A stretch of 64,000 nt of DNA, taken from assembly GCA_013396525.1 (NCBI GenBank), contig VWYX01000011.1, positions 1,800,114 through 1,864,113 on the forward strand, read 5' to 3'. Positions 38,273-51,100 of this stretch are shown here, piece after piece (the first letter of the stretch is position 1; each line of letters begins with the position of its first letter). Both the position numbers and the translations under genes were made by a program. Below the pieces are notes generated by a model. That model was not told the DNA's origin, made no database searches, and was given only the letters and a program-made list of their open reading frames with translations. Source of the DNA: Chaetorhynchus papuensis. Its lineage: Eukaryota > Chordata > Aves > Passeriformes > Rhipiduridae.

Positions 38273-41200
38273 TTGTTGTGTTTTTTTTTTTTTTTTCTTC
38301 CCCGTCCCTCATTACTTATCTTTGCATGTTGCATTGTCTTTCAGACTGGTTAAGCCTGTAATGTTGAAGGATCTCAGCTGCTCTGGAATAATAGGACCAT
38401 AGGGCTCCACCCACGAACGCTGAGCACTCTGACCCCAGTGCAATGAACACCTCAGTGGTTCCTACAGTTACAAATGGGGTGGTTGCAATGGGGCTTTCCA
38501 CTTAACTGCATGCTTGATTTCTTTCTGGGCTTTAAGGGAAAAGCCATGCAGCACCTTCTAGGGATGAAGCTGTTATGAAAACATTTATTGGTTTGTTACT
38601 GTTGGTGGAGTTTTGGGGTTCTACCTGCAGAAGTTGTTGCTGTTGGATGTTGATGTTGTGTGAGGATGGCGCTCATTTAAGGAATACTTGAAGTACTTTT
38701 ATGCCGGGTTAATCTGATTTTCTCTAGCAGTCTCTCTAAGCTGGCACAGGTTTGCTGGTGCTTTAAAGGACACAGGGTCTTGTAATCTTTTGTTACATAA
38801 AATCGAACAAGTCTGACCAAATGAGCATAAGAATTGAAAAGTTTGGTGTAAGTAGAAGTTCAATTAAGTCAGGTTGCTGCTTCTCCCACTCTACTGTTCA
38901 TGTGATCATTGTGTGAGCAGTAGTCAAGTGTGTGATGACTGTTTTTAAAAAAATAGTGACCAGTTCTGGAAGATCTGCTCCTCATCCTCTTTGTATTTGG
39001 GATTCCCAGTGGGTCCCTGTAGGACAAGGACTCTTCCATATTCCATCTTTCCTGTTGGTATGCCAGAACATCACGTGCAAGTTTCCAGCTTGCACGTAAA
39101 TTCTCCCAGGCTCATGAAAAAGACAAAATTTCCCTGATTTGCTGCCTGATTTATGGTATTAAAATAGTACTAGGGAAAAGCAGTGTCCCTCTCACAGCTA
39201 TGAGGAAAAAAATGGCCATTTGGCCTTGTATTTACTGAAGACAATAGCCAGCTAGCTGCTCCCACCCCCCAGGTCAATGTGACATCTCAGGCCTATGTTA
39301 TACATTTTCCTCGAGGCGCTGGTGCTTTCGTTTTGCTTGATGTAGAGTAACAGAAATGTTTTGATTGAAGGGACCAGCCAAAGCTAACTTCAGTGTTTAC
39401 CCTGAAGCACGATCCCTGCGAACACATGGGCTTTATTCACCCAACCATTACAGAAAGTGGTTTTGAAAAAAAAGAAAAAAAGAGGACTCTTACATTCACT
39501 GATTTCACTGTAAATGAAGGCCCAGAGTGTTCCCTGTGGGGTTGCCATTGCACAGAAAGGTAGGGATTGAAGAAGGGGGGAAGGCTTGTATGTCTAACTC
39601 AAACACGTCAAGTGTTCACTTCTTTGCTGCAGAGGAATAATGCATTTAATTAGACTATCATTGTGACAAATTGGTTGTGATGAGGCCGTCTACCTCAGGA
39701 GAGTGATGCTAATCTTTCTTGTAGTTTAAAGGCTCTCCTGTGCTGGCATGAGAGAGATAACTAATCTTTTCAGGGCCGTGGGAAAACAGGAAATTCTTCC
39801 TGTTGAAAAGGATTGGATGCTTCAGTGGCCTTTTACAGGTATTTCATTAAATGAGGAATGGTTTTGAGGGCCATAAAATTTTGAAGGATTAAATCCTGCG
39901 CTACAGAACTCAACTTGTGTCTGACCTCTGCCCTTGTAATGGGATCCTAAACACAGTTTGACTCTCCTGTACAGTAAAGGAGAGGGTTCTGCACCTGGGA
40001 AACCTGGTCCTAAAAGTTACTTCCTAACCTAAGTTGATCATCCTGAATGGGAGAAAAAGAAATTTCAGGGCACTGAGACACCTTCTGAACCACTCACTGA
40101 GCACAGGTGCTTCTGCTTTTGCTTTGCAAAAGAAAGAATCCTTCCCTGAGAAAAGGTCCTGAAGAATTTCTTTCTCAGAATTCAGCATTTTAGAGTGTGG
40201 TTTGCATTGCACCACCTCTAAAAGTTGGGCAATGCAACAACTGGCAAAGTCTTCACTAATCCCTATAATCATGTTTTCCACTACAGAGCTTGAAGTAAAG
40301 AGAAATAAGGTACACTTTTGTTCTACCTGAAGCAAACTTTGAGTAATACCTGCTTTAACCTGACAGGAGTGATCCTTTTGGATCTCAGTGCAAATAGAGA
40401 CTACTGCCAAGGCTGTGGATATAATGCTGAACTGATCCAATCCCACATAAAAGGCAGAACCAGACAGGTCAGCAGCCTTTGGGGACACCCCTGACACATC
40501 ACTGTTCCCTAAAGACAAATATTTTACCATTTCTAATGTTCCATCTTAGCCTTTTGTAAAGCACAGCTGCACTCTTAACTCACCCCCCAATATCTCACAT
40601 CCTAAACTTTTGAGCATTTTGCTGGTCTCTGCTTTTTGTCTTCTGCTCCTCTTGAGGTCCCACTGGAGCTGATGAAGTCATGGTCTTCTTTCAGATACAG
40701 CTTTGTTACTGTTCCAGACAGAATTGGTGGTTTTGAACCTCCCTCCATGTTGTAGATAATAATAATTTAATTTTTAGGATGTTGATCCAGTGACCAAATA
40801 GCCTCAAAAGGGACTGGGGGTGGGGAAATTGCTTGTTGGTCACTCTTTGAAAGCCTGTACGAGGCTGTCCAATTGGCATCCAATGCCTTTAACTTATTTA
40901 TTATGAGCACAGGGTGCAAACACTGTGGCGCAGCTGGGGTGTGAAGGCAAATTTACCATTCTGGAATATTAATTATTTATTATTATCTTGTAAGGATCTG
41001 AGCTCTATTAAACTGACAGACAGAGGGCAAAAGGCTTTAGGGGTCCCAGGGACAGTTGGATGTGTGGTAATTATTTCCTGTTACATGTTCCCATGTCAGC
41101 TGTACCTATGGAAATCAGGGTCAATGTTGTGAGGCTATGGAGAGTAAATTTACAGAAAGAGGGGAAACTGCTCATTCTGGAAACTAAGATTCTGCAACTG

Positions 41201-42273
41201 TCACGTGAATATTTTACACATTGAATAGACAATTTACAATTTATAATTTGAATATATGGTGAGTTAAATCCTATCCCAACCATTTAATCTTAGAACACTG
41301 AAGTGTATATTGATGAGCAGTGAGTAGACCTGGTGATTTTAAGTAACAGACTTATTAGGGAAATTGCCATGTGTCTAGACAGAAGGAATCTATTTATTTT
41401 TTGCTTTAACTGAAATGGACCTCAGGATTTGGTGAAGATTCCATGAACATTTTCTACTGCAAGCAGCTTGTTTCTCATGCATGGTTGAAACCCACAGTGT
41501 AGGCATTCTACCAGGAAGGACCTCTGAAAATCAAATTATTGATGACCCAGGAGCTTACTGGTCAGCTGAGCTGTGCTTGGAACTGGTGAATGTTCCAATC
41601 ACTCGTTCTTGGTTTGCTCCAGTCTTGGGAGCCCAGAGACAATCCCCAGTCAGCCACTGCCCTGCAGCCAGGAGAAACCCTTCAGAAGAGCTTTTCTGGT
41701 GGTTTATGGGCGCTGCTGTGATGCAACACCTGCACGGTTATTTTTTAACAGCTCCTTGTGTAGAACTAATGTAGAAACAAGTGCTGTGTATGGCATTAGC
41801 TTGTTAGAATTGCTGCCTCTGTAGAGCTGAAGAGCTGTTGTGAGTTTAAAGTGCTTTGTTCTGTGTGTGGTTGATGGATTCTGCAGAGAAATGGGGCTGT
41901 GTTCGGCTGTTTGAGCTACAGGGTGACAAAGCACTGCTGACAAAATTATCCACTGGGAGTTTTGAAGCAGAAAGTCAAAGGTTTGCCTCTAACAAGTGCT
42001 TATAGGATTTCCCAGCAAAGCGTGGAGTTATTTTGTTTGGTTTTGTTTTAATCTATTGACTCAGCATCTATAGAACCAGATTTGTGCTAATACAAATACA
42101 ACAGATGGATTTTAATTTTCTTTTCCTGATCTCAACCATTGCTTTTTTTTTGTCTGTTAGGGATCACGGGAAAGATATTTTATTGTTATTTCTTGGTTTG
42201 GTCAGTGTTTTAGTTGATGTCAGAACCTTGTTTTGTCAGTGTTTCAGTTGATGGAATTCCCTGTCCATTTCAG
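37564..42273. other. Non-coding DNA
   Basis: Includes the GTT microsatellite (listed separately), a 168-codon open frame on the minus strand at 40024-40530 with no recognised domain, and a perfect 9-base stem with 7-base loop at 39073-39097. An 18-of-19-base direct repeat lies at 42201-42219 and 42235-42253. No repeat family was recognised. Confidence 0.5.
38239..38271 (+). repeat. (GTT)11 microsatellite
   Basis: Eleven pure GTT units inside a longer T/G-rich tract (about 38216-38298). Confidence 0.96.
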
Positions 42274-42304
42274 CATAAGTTGCTAAGTTTCTCCTCATGG
42301 AAAT
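42274..42304 (+). CDS. Candidate 31-base internal exon
   Basis: A pyrimidine-rich tract ending TTTCAG precedes it and a strong donor (GAAAT, then GTAAGA) follows. Only one of three frames is open, giving HKLLSFSSWK and leaving one base. That is the phase needed to join the exon candidate at 43057, which starts by completing a codon with two bases. The short length makes a chance pseudo-exon quite possible; similar splice-site pairs occur elsewhere in the window. No function is inferred. Confidence 0.27.
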
Positions 42305-42640
42305 GTAAGAGTAGGTACCTGTTTTAAACATTTCTTAAATGAGTTTCAAATATCAGGGGAATCTTGCCAGATCTCAGCTGTTCATTCAACTTTTTTTTCT
42401 ACTTCATAATCAGCTGTCTATAGGCCTGTATCGGTACCTATTCTGTCCTGGTGTGGTGGGATTTTCATTATCCAGGCAGAAAGCTGCTGTCCTGGGTATG
42501 TCCTGAGTGTGTGCTGGGAACAGAGAGAAGGAAGAAATACCAGAGCAAAGCTTTGTTTGTGCCTTGCTGGGTTTGAATGTGAGGCACATTCAGGGAGGGC
42601 TATTGGCCTGGCTCAGCTGTTGTGGGTCCTGTGCTTTAGG

Positions 42641-42809
42641 GCTGTCCAGAGAAGCTGGGGCTGCCCCAGCCCTGGAAATGTCCCAGGCCAGGTGGGATGG
42701 AGCTCTGAGAAACCTGCTCTGGTGGAAAGTGTCCCTGCCCATGGCAGGGGGCTCGTAACTAAATCATCTGTGAGGTCCCTTCCAGCACAGGTCACTCTGT
42801 TATTCTATG
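42641..42809 (+). mobile_element. CR1 LINE 3' end, plus strand
   Basis: The best preserved CR1 here. Successive blocks GCTGTCCAGAGAAGCTG, CAGGCCAGGTGGGATGGAGCT, GGTGGAAAGTGTCCCTGCC, CATGGCAGGGGGCTCG and GAGGTCCCTTCCAGC lead to a terminal TATTCTATG, the CR1 end repeat. It is truncated at the 5' side and encodes nothing. It sits about 250 bases before the exon candidate at 43057, in the proposed intron. Confidence 0.92.
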
Positions 42810-43056
42810 TTTTAAACTTATTTTATTCTTTTGTGCATGGGTGAATCCCCAGCTGACGAGAGACTTTATATTGCTTTTCCCAAGTGAATTCTGCTTTTCA
42901 GTTCTACCTCAACAGTCCCCCTACCCCCACCTTCCTTTTTTTTTTTTTTCCTCTTTTTTCCTCCCCCTCCTGTGCTTTACACTTGGCAGTCGTTTCCCTG
43001 GACTTTTCCTGCACTAACCTATTTCACTGATCAAGTGGACTTTTTCTCTTCCCCAG

Positions 43057-43132
43057 CAAGTCTAGAAGGTTTGTCTGAGGAGGAGACAGAACAAATGGCT
43101 CAGCTCACACTAAAGTCTCTGGCCAATTTGAG
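43057..43132 (+). CDS. Putative internal exon of an unidentified gene
   Basis: This 76-base block is preceded by a very good 3' splice site (TTTTTCTCTTCCCCAG) and followed by GAG then GTAAAT. Two frames are closed by early stops. The third runs through: two bases, 24 codons, two bases. It reads SLEGLSEEETEQ, then MAQLTLKSLANL, an acidic start followed by an amphipathic helix with Leu/Met at regular spacing. Composition and codon choice look like real protein. The exon starts and ends in split codons, so neighbours must end with one base and start with one base. I do not recognise the protein. A chance pseudo-exon remains possible but less likely than for the shorter candidates. Confidence 0.55.
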
Positions 43133-46100
43133 GTAAATTGGTGAGAAATGGGCCAAAGCTGCAGTGAGAGGATGAACACACCCAGCCCTGCTGGCCTACA
43201 AGGAGTGATGAAGGGAATTAGGAATTCTGGTAGCGCTGCTGATTTATGTAGAAACATCTTAAGATTAGGCTGGAGCATTTCAGAATCCAAGGCATGGCAA
43301 TTCTTGGCAAATTCTGGACCTTTCAGAGACAGCTGTTCATTAAAAAAGGGATCATCTAGAGGAAAAAACTACTGGAATTTCCTTGACCTGCAGCAGGTCA
43401 GGGTCTGCAGAGAAGTTGTCAAAGGTTTGGTTTGCTTGTTAGGCGTTCATTAGAGTTTGTTGCAAGATTGTTCCATTTGTTGCCGAGGGAAAGGCAGAGG
43501 AAACATTTCAATAAAAGCTGGTTAAAGCTGTCACTGTGCTTCTGTGCTGGTGAATAACACAACTCCCACTTTTACCCTTTCTCTTGTTTTCCCTTTCCTT
43601 TTTAATGAATACTGATCACCTGTCTTGCAAATAAGTGACCTTATCAAACAATGTGCTTTTCATCGGCTGCTTTCATCTGGTCTGGAGCACTTAATTTAAA
43701 TAGATAGAAGTTGTTGTTTTTCTTCCATTGATTTGAAATTTTTAGAATAATTTACTTTTTTCCAATTAACCTCAGTGTGATGTTGTCTTCTTTAGAGTGT
43801 TTGATATAACCACAAAAGACACACAAATCTCCCTTCTTTCTCTTCTTTGACTTTGTCTTGTTTTGTCAAGTAGATTATTGCAAATTAAGTTGGACTTTCT
43901 TTCAGACCTGTATAGCCTGAAACAGTCTCCCCTGTTTTGGTTGCGTGTTTGCATGCAGACTTGGCTTCTAAACTTTTACCTGACCTTTCAACAAAAAAGA
44001 AAAACACCCCAAGAGTCCAAGGACTGGGGACTCATCCTATAGAAATACTGGACTACTGATAAATTTTGGTCCTTCTATCATGCTGAGAACACATTGTTAG
44101 GGTTCACATAGAGCTCCAATTGTCAGCAGGCTTGATAACAATTCCAAGATTATTTTTTCCTGATTTTCTTAAATATTCATAGATGTTTATTTTGTCATCT
44201 TAAAGAACACATCCCAGACCAGCCACGTCTGTAGCCTGTCCCACCAGCTTCATCTAGGGCTCACCACAGCTGTGGACATAGCAAAAGAAGCTTCAGTGGA
44301 GGTGCATGAAAACCAAATCACCCCTAGGATTTGCTCACAGGCACTTTGAGAACTCACAGGAACACATTTTGTCATCTTGGAGATATCGCTGTTTCTCATC
44401 CCCCGTTCTGGTTTAATCCCTTATCACAGCAAAGTTGTGCTTGTACTGGAGTAGAGGTATATGGGAGAGGGATTTGCTTTCTAATTAAATGGATTACAGA
44501 TAATATAAATAGATTTTTGTAAGCAGAAGTACATTTATTTGCTTAGTTTTTAACTTCCTCCTCCCCCAGTCTTTGCGGGTTGGCAAGACAGCATGATTTG
44601 AACTTTTGGATAAATGTTCCTTCATTTCCTCCTAGATTTGTCTCTGTGTGCTCCAGTTACATTGCAGGAGTTGACATGTATATAAATCCCACTCAAATCA
44701 AACACAAATTAAACATTGATAAGGTTGGGCTATAGCTTCACGAATGTAAGTTGTGACATTTCAGATAAAGAGTGAGTAAAGAAACACAGCTTCACACAAG
44801 GCAGGATTTCTCTGGGAATGTGTGTTTAAACTTGGTGGGGATTTTTCTGTGCTCACATTAAACTGCTGGAATCACTCAGTAGATTCTCTTAAGCCTGATT
44901 TATCTACAACTCTATTTGTTTTGTTTTGTTGGGAATTTTTTTAGATCGCATACTTAAATCTTATATTTACCCTTCCACGTTGTTTGAGCAAGGAGCTAAA
45001 AGTCAGTTCTTCACTGAAGCTGCAGGAGCAGCGCTGCTCTCAGGAGACCTCCCAGAGGTCCTGCCAGGTCTGCCATGCCCAACGAGAAGAAAACAGGTCA
45101 AGTACTGAGGCAAAAAGGCTGGGCCCTTGCTGAACATCCCTTTGCACTTGTGGGGTTGATAATCTCTAATACAGCAGCATTTCTTCACTGAAAAATTATT
45201 AAATTCCATGCAATTATGTCTAGATAATGTGCAAAAAAAACAAAAAACCAAAAAACATGAATTGCAGTTCTGTGCTACAAAATAACCAAACTCAGAATAT
45301 AACTATTAATGCTGAGTTTCTGCCTATTTAATCACATGCATGCTTTTTCAAGGACATGAAGCAAATAATATATAAAAATATATAAATATANNNNNNNNNN
45401 NNNNNNNNNNNNNNNNNNNNNNNNNNNNNNNNNNNNNNNNNNNNNNNNNNNNTTTTATGCAAAGCTTTTATTGATATGTTTTGTGATTATTTCTTAGTTT
45501 GGCACTTTGCAGCTGCTTTGTAGCTTGCTATACCCAGAAGAGCCCTGCACACGTGCATTTAATGCAATAACTTGCTACAGTTAAAATTTGGTTTGAGTTT
45601 TCCCGTTAAAAACTTGGACATCTGAGACTTCTTTTTTTTTAATTTGGATTTTGACAGGTTGGTGGTTTGTTTTGTTGGTTGGTTGGTTTTTTGTTTGTTT
45701 GGGGGTTTTTTTGTGTTTACATGTGCAGTATCATCAGAAGTGTTTCCATCTTCACCTGTGTGTCCCTGAAGAGAAAGGGAAGATACTTTGCTTTTGCTGT
45801 TCTCATTACTGGATACATTTGCATGGAAACAAGATAATTACAACACCTTCTGCCTACAGGAGATTCCCCATGTACTTTTAATTAGATACAGCCTCCTTGA
45901 TTCCATCTCGTGAACAATTATGTAACTTGCTCCGCGATGTTGAACAGTTTGTGTTTCACCCCAGAAACGCGTGAAGTGATTCATAACCGTGCTGGGATCA
46001 CAAAATCACTTTGTTGTGTAAAACTGCAGAGGGTGAAAAGCAATCCAGAAACACCACGGGCAGGGATGTGTGGCAGGGGAGGAAGGGAGAGGGACCTGGA

Positions 46101-48095
46101 GCTGCCAGGGCAGAGGAAAGCAAAGAGAATTCAACTCTTGCCAGTTCTGCTTTTCCTCCCTTCCTGCCTCTGTCCCCCTCCACCCCGGAGTTTCTCTGGT
46201 GGCTGCAGAAAAGAATTTGCAGATTAATAACCCTGTTAGGGTGGGAAGGGGAAGAAATGCCAGGTTTCTGCTGTGTGCCTGTAGGTCAGTGAGACCCTAA
46301 ATGTCTGCAGGGTCTGTTGATGTCCTGCAGGAGGACAAGCATGGTCTATTTTGCTGCTCTTCTTTCACTTTGTCCCGCTGGATCTGCTGTGTTTTTGCTG
46401 TCATTCATTTCTTCACTGCAGGGAGCTTGGAATGAGCTTGTTAAATGTTCTCAGTACCTTGAACAGGGCACTCTGCAACCGTGCTCGAAATGCTCACTGG
46501 GTTAGCAAAGCCTTTGGGGTTTTTTGCCCCCATTCTTTCTGAGCATTTTCTGTGCATCTCTCCTATCTCAAGTGTCACTCTGCATTTTCCCCACTGGATT
46601 TGTGACTGCTTTGTTGTGTGGTTCGCTTTCTGAAGCGCCGTGGGTTTGTTTTTTAGCTGTTTTCCTTCAGGAGTCGGTTGCCAGTAGGATGCAGTAGGAA
46701 GGGAGCTCGTCCAAGCCCAACAATTTCAACACAAATGCTGATTTCTCTGCGTGTCCAAGGACTTATCTTGGTGCTAAGCCTGGTCAAGAGGTGGCTCAAA
46801 TCTCTCTAGTGTCTCTTGCCAGCTCCTTTTCCTTTGCTGCAGCTGCCATCTCTCCCGACAGTAAAACTGTTTTAAATGTACCACTCACGTCATGATCACA
46901 GCTGGCATTTGTGTGTTTTGGCAAAGGAAAAGAAGGTGCAGTAGAGGATTTGTTTCCCATGCATGTACACTGCACTTAGCGTTCAGAACGATTCATCAGA
47001 GGTGTCGGCCTAAGGGGAGCTGGAAAAGTACCTGTGAACATCCCCCAGTCTGCTTAAAGTAAATCCTTTACCCGGGTAGGTGCTCAAATTTGGAATGAGT
47101 TTCTGAAATTATTCCATTTCAGGGCAAGCCCCGTGAGGTTTGGTTTGTCTTGGCAGCAGGAGACACAGCCCCTGCTATTTCTCCAGGCATTCCAAAAGAA
47201 CCCTTCTCCCTTCCCTGTGCTGCAGGGCTGTACCAGGCAGCCCACCCAAGGCTTGGAAATGTTTGGAAAGCTATCTAAACATGGGATTTTTCCCTTTAAT
47301 TGGCACCTAGCATAGGACAGTCTTCTGAAGGAAGCTTTAATTAGAGCTAAAGGAGCTAAGCTTGTGTCTGAATCCAGACATTTGTTTCTTTGATAATAGC
47401 CAGCTTCAGCCACACTGGCAGAAAGTTCATGGAGATTATTTTGCTTCCCTTCCCAATCAAGTTTGGGTTTTTTAATCAGATCCTAAAGAGCAGAAGCAGC
47501 TTTCGAATCTGGTGGCTTTGTTCTGTTACTTCACTGCACGTTTCCAACAGCTTTTTAATGCATTTTGATGTTTGGGTTTTTAATTTTTAAACCACGTTCT
47601 CTATTACTGATGAAAAGTCAACATCAAAGGTGCTAATGTGGAGGTAAGTCTTCTCCTTGTCTGAAAGAGAAACAGAAACATTCCAGCTATCTGATTTCCA
47701 AGGGAATGCTTAATTTTATTATGCCAAGTGCAGGTGCTACATATTAAATGATGAAACTTAGCTAGCAACAGTCACTCAGAGTTAGAAGGCCACAGTATAA
47801 TGCAATTTTAAAACGGGAATGTGGTGGTTTATGCATATGGAAAAGGATAATAAAAATTCTTGGGTTTTGTATGGCCATTTGCATAGCTCAGAAACAGAAT
47901 GTCCCCCGTCTGCAGGTGACTGCAAGGTCAGGAGGTTTCTGGTTTTAATGACTTGAAAAAATCTCTTTGTTATGACAAATCCTCCTTTCCTGAGCAAATT
48001 TATTTTTATTTTGCCCTTGCTGCAGTCACTTATGTTTAATACCAAATGACACCTACTTGTGCAGCAGGCACAAGGACCCAGCGTGGTTGGGCTCT
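43133..48095. other. Intron-like non-coding DNA
   Basis: If the exons at 43057 and 62007 belong to one gene, this is intron. It contains T/G-rich runs at about 45667-45712 and the gap at 45391-45452. Good acceptors occur before 44569 and 46420, followed by open sequence without convincing donors. A very strong donor (GAG, GTAAGT) at 47644 has no matching acceptor. No repeat family was recognised. Confidence 0.5.
45391..45452. other. Assembly gap (62 N)
   Basis: Undetermined bases directly after a TATA/AT-dinucleotide-rich stretch (about 45368-45390), probably an unresolved AT microsatellite. Confidence 0.98.
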
Positions 48096-48155
48096 GTGTC
48101 CTCCTGTCCTGTGTCCTCCTGTCCTGTGTCCTCCTGTCCTGTGTCCTCCTGTCCT
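48096..48155 (+). repeat. 15-base minisatellite, four perfect units
   Basis: The unit GTGTCCTCCTGTCCT is repeated four times without change. Because 15 is a multiple of three, frames stay open on both strands (a CVLLS repeat on plus, DRRTQ on minus), which creates artificial open reading frames. There is no sign that these are translated. Confidence 0.96.
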
Positions 48156-51100
48156 GTGCTCCATCCCCAGCCGTGATCTCCATCCCCAATCTGCCGTGGG
48201 GACGCCACTGCAGGCGTGACAGGAGCTCACATAAAAGCAGCTGCCAGCTGTCTACACCTGAATATTGCCCTGTTTTAGTGTCTCCCAGACCTCCACATCC
48301 AGTCTTGCTCTGGAAAGCACTGAGGGTGGCTGTGCAGCCTGCAGGTGTAGGGTGGTGGCCTCTTCACGAGGTGTTGACTTGAGTTTTCCCGGGGACTTGG
48401 GTTTCCTGACGTGTTTCCTTGCACAATTTCTGCAAGAGAATATCCAAGTTTATTTATCTTGTGATGAGGTTTTTTGGTTTTTTTTATTTTTCCTGTGATT
48501 TTTGTGCTTTTGGACTCACCATAAATAAGCAAAGCCTCGGTTTCACTGTACCTGTTCCTGCTCTCCGTGCTGCATGGTGAATGTAAGCATCTCCCTTGCC
48601 TCAGGCTCCCAGCACCAAATACTCCTCAGTCACCACAGATATTACTTTGAAAACTTTCATCTGTGGGTCAGAAATACAAACGCTCCAGAGCAGGTTGCAA
48701 ATGTCCCTTAAATCCCTGCTTTTCAGGAGTTAATGTGTTCTATTTCACTTCATCTGAAGAATTCTCCATGGACATTGAGTTTGAGTGCTAAAGGCATCTA
48801 CTAAATTGCTGACTTGATAATCTCAGAAGATGGGGCAAACTCCAGAGCTTCTTCCAGTGCTTCATTTATCAGTTTCCAGGCAGGGTGCTCTGTCCCCCAG
48901 TGTGATAGACTGCCAAAAGCTGGGCAATTCAGGGAACGAGGCTGGCAAGGGAAGGGAAGGTTGGGTGTCATAAGGTACCTGCAATATTGAGGTGGAGTGA
49001 GTGTTCTCAGGGAAGTGAGATAGCACTGCAGAGATTCTATTTCGTTATCTGTCAGTACAGTGGTTTTGTGAGCGGGAGGGAGGCTGTTTGAGCCAGAAAG
49101 GGTGCACCAGGTTTGTAAACCTGAGTAAAGAAAGATCCTGAATCAGAACTTTCCAGGGGACCAGCTCTGTGGAAGGTGGGAGGGAGGTTGTTTGTTTTAG
49201 CACCACAACACCTGTGGTCAGTGGAGAATCTGACTGGTAATGTTTTATTGCACTTTGTTTCCCTTTGTTTTTCCAATTTTTTTAGTTTTAAAATCACTAA
49301 TGTTCTTGGTGAGAACAAATTCTTTGTGAATCTTTATTTTCTTGGTGAGATTTGGGAGGGTTTTTTGTTTTTTTTTTTTTTTCTTCAGATTTAACTGTTG
49401 TAAAGATCGATTCCTGAAAACTTCAGCAAGCACATTCCTTTTCAAAATGGAGTAGATCTGTGGATGCATTTTCAAGGTGTTTGCAACCAGGGGAAGTCAG
49501 GAATGTCCAAGAGCGAGGAAGCCACCAGTGAGGTCTCTGTGCAGCTGTTTGAGGGGAGTGTTCATTGACCATGAGCCCTGTGGTGAGGGAAAAGGGACAA
49601 ATTAAATCCCACAGGCACAGCTGGTAAACATTGTCCCCAAAGAAACATATTTTAACAAATTGAACAGGGAGAGATTTTTTTCTGTAATACTTAAGAGCAC
49701 AATGACATGTCTTCACCATTTTGGTAGGGCTGCAAGGAACTAATCCTATTTATTTTTGTTCGTACTGCTCTTTGGCTTTCTCAAATATTGTACCTGAAGA
49801 GTTTCAAGCAGAACAACTGGTATTTCCCCCCCACCCCCCCAAGGTTGTTAAACTTTTTAGCAGATTTATGTTTGCTTATGTAGCTTCTGTTATGCTTCAT
49901 GAACACTTCATGAATGCTTTGAATGCTCAAAATGTCTCAGTCAACTTAGAGAAGGATAAAAACACAATCTCTCTTTTGGCTTTGTTGGTTTTTTCCCCTA
50001 TTTTTTTCCCCCTTGTAAGGTTTTGTTTCAGATTTGCTTACTTACCTAAGATAAAACCTTCACAGTTCTCTTCAATCTTGCAATTACTTATCAACCTAAA
50101 CATGCACGGCCTAAATAGAGGACCAGAATACTTAAGGCATTTTGGTGATTTTGCTGCTGCTAAAATCACTTCTAATTCAAACCTGCTGGGTTGTCCTTGC
50201 TGGATTAATGAGTTTTTTGTTTCCAAACATTACATGTAGTCCTAAAATGTGTGTGAAAATAAAGAGGAATTGTCTCTCTTGAATGCGTGAAAAATATTCT
50301 TCTCCAAGGCATGTGATTTCTAAACACCCTTGCACTGAAGGCATCTCAGATTCATCAGAGCCATCGTGCCATCCAAGTTAGGATCAAGAAAGTGGAATAA
50401 ACCTCTTCCTCGTTAGTTTAACTGTGTACCTAAATTGGGGCCTGTTGTGTCCACTGACAAATTCTGTTTTCTCCTTGATTTGAGGCCACTCTGATCAAAG
50501 TGTGTTTGGAAATGGCTTCAGATGCGAAGTGAGTTTGGTAAGGAAGTGCTGTGAAGTGTAAAGTAGCAGTGGAGATGTTAAAACTGAGCAGGAGTGTTTG
50601 GAAACAAAAGTCCTTGTTAGCAGTTCTGCAGTTCAGTCACTGATTTAGGAGATTTTGAGCTAAGCCAAACATTCTCATGATGTTAAAACACAGCTAAACT
50701 GAACTTCTGCTTGGAGCTGCTGCCGGTGTTTTATTTGTTGGGAAGGTCCTGGTAACTTCTGTAATATTCTGATGAAGTTTTGGCGGGATTTGTTAAAAAG
50801 TGAGGGTGTTTTTGCCCAAAAAAGCAGTGATATCCCTTAGGGAGCCCATGTGTGTTATCATGTTGGCCATGTTTGGGATACACCTTATCAGCACCAAGCC
50901 ATAAAAAGTTTTTTTTGAAAGTACTCACAAGTGGCAGCCGGATGACGTTCTTATGATAAAATTCTGTAGGGAATATTTCATGGAAGAGAAATGAATATGT
51001 TTCCCAAATAACCTAAATTTAATTTTCATGAGTACCTGAAGGTATATGCTACCACAGAGAAACCCTAAAAGTTGTAATTTGAAAATAAATCCTTTTTCAT

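Noticed and set aside
44569..44740. Open block after a CTCCTCCCCCAG acceptor
   Set aside because: Open for about 55 codons in one phase-compatible frame, but there is no credible donor and the peptide is not protein-like.
47782..48230. Open frames with DRRTQ or CVLLS repeats
   Set aside because: Produced by the 15-base minisatellite; no flanking coding evidence.
49721..50239. 172-codon plus-strand open frame
   Set aside because: No domain, AT-driven composition with Phe/Leu runs, contains the C7-A-C7 tract, and the length is within chance for six frames over 64 kb.
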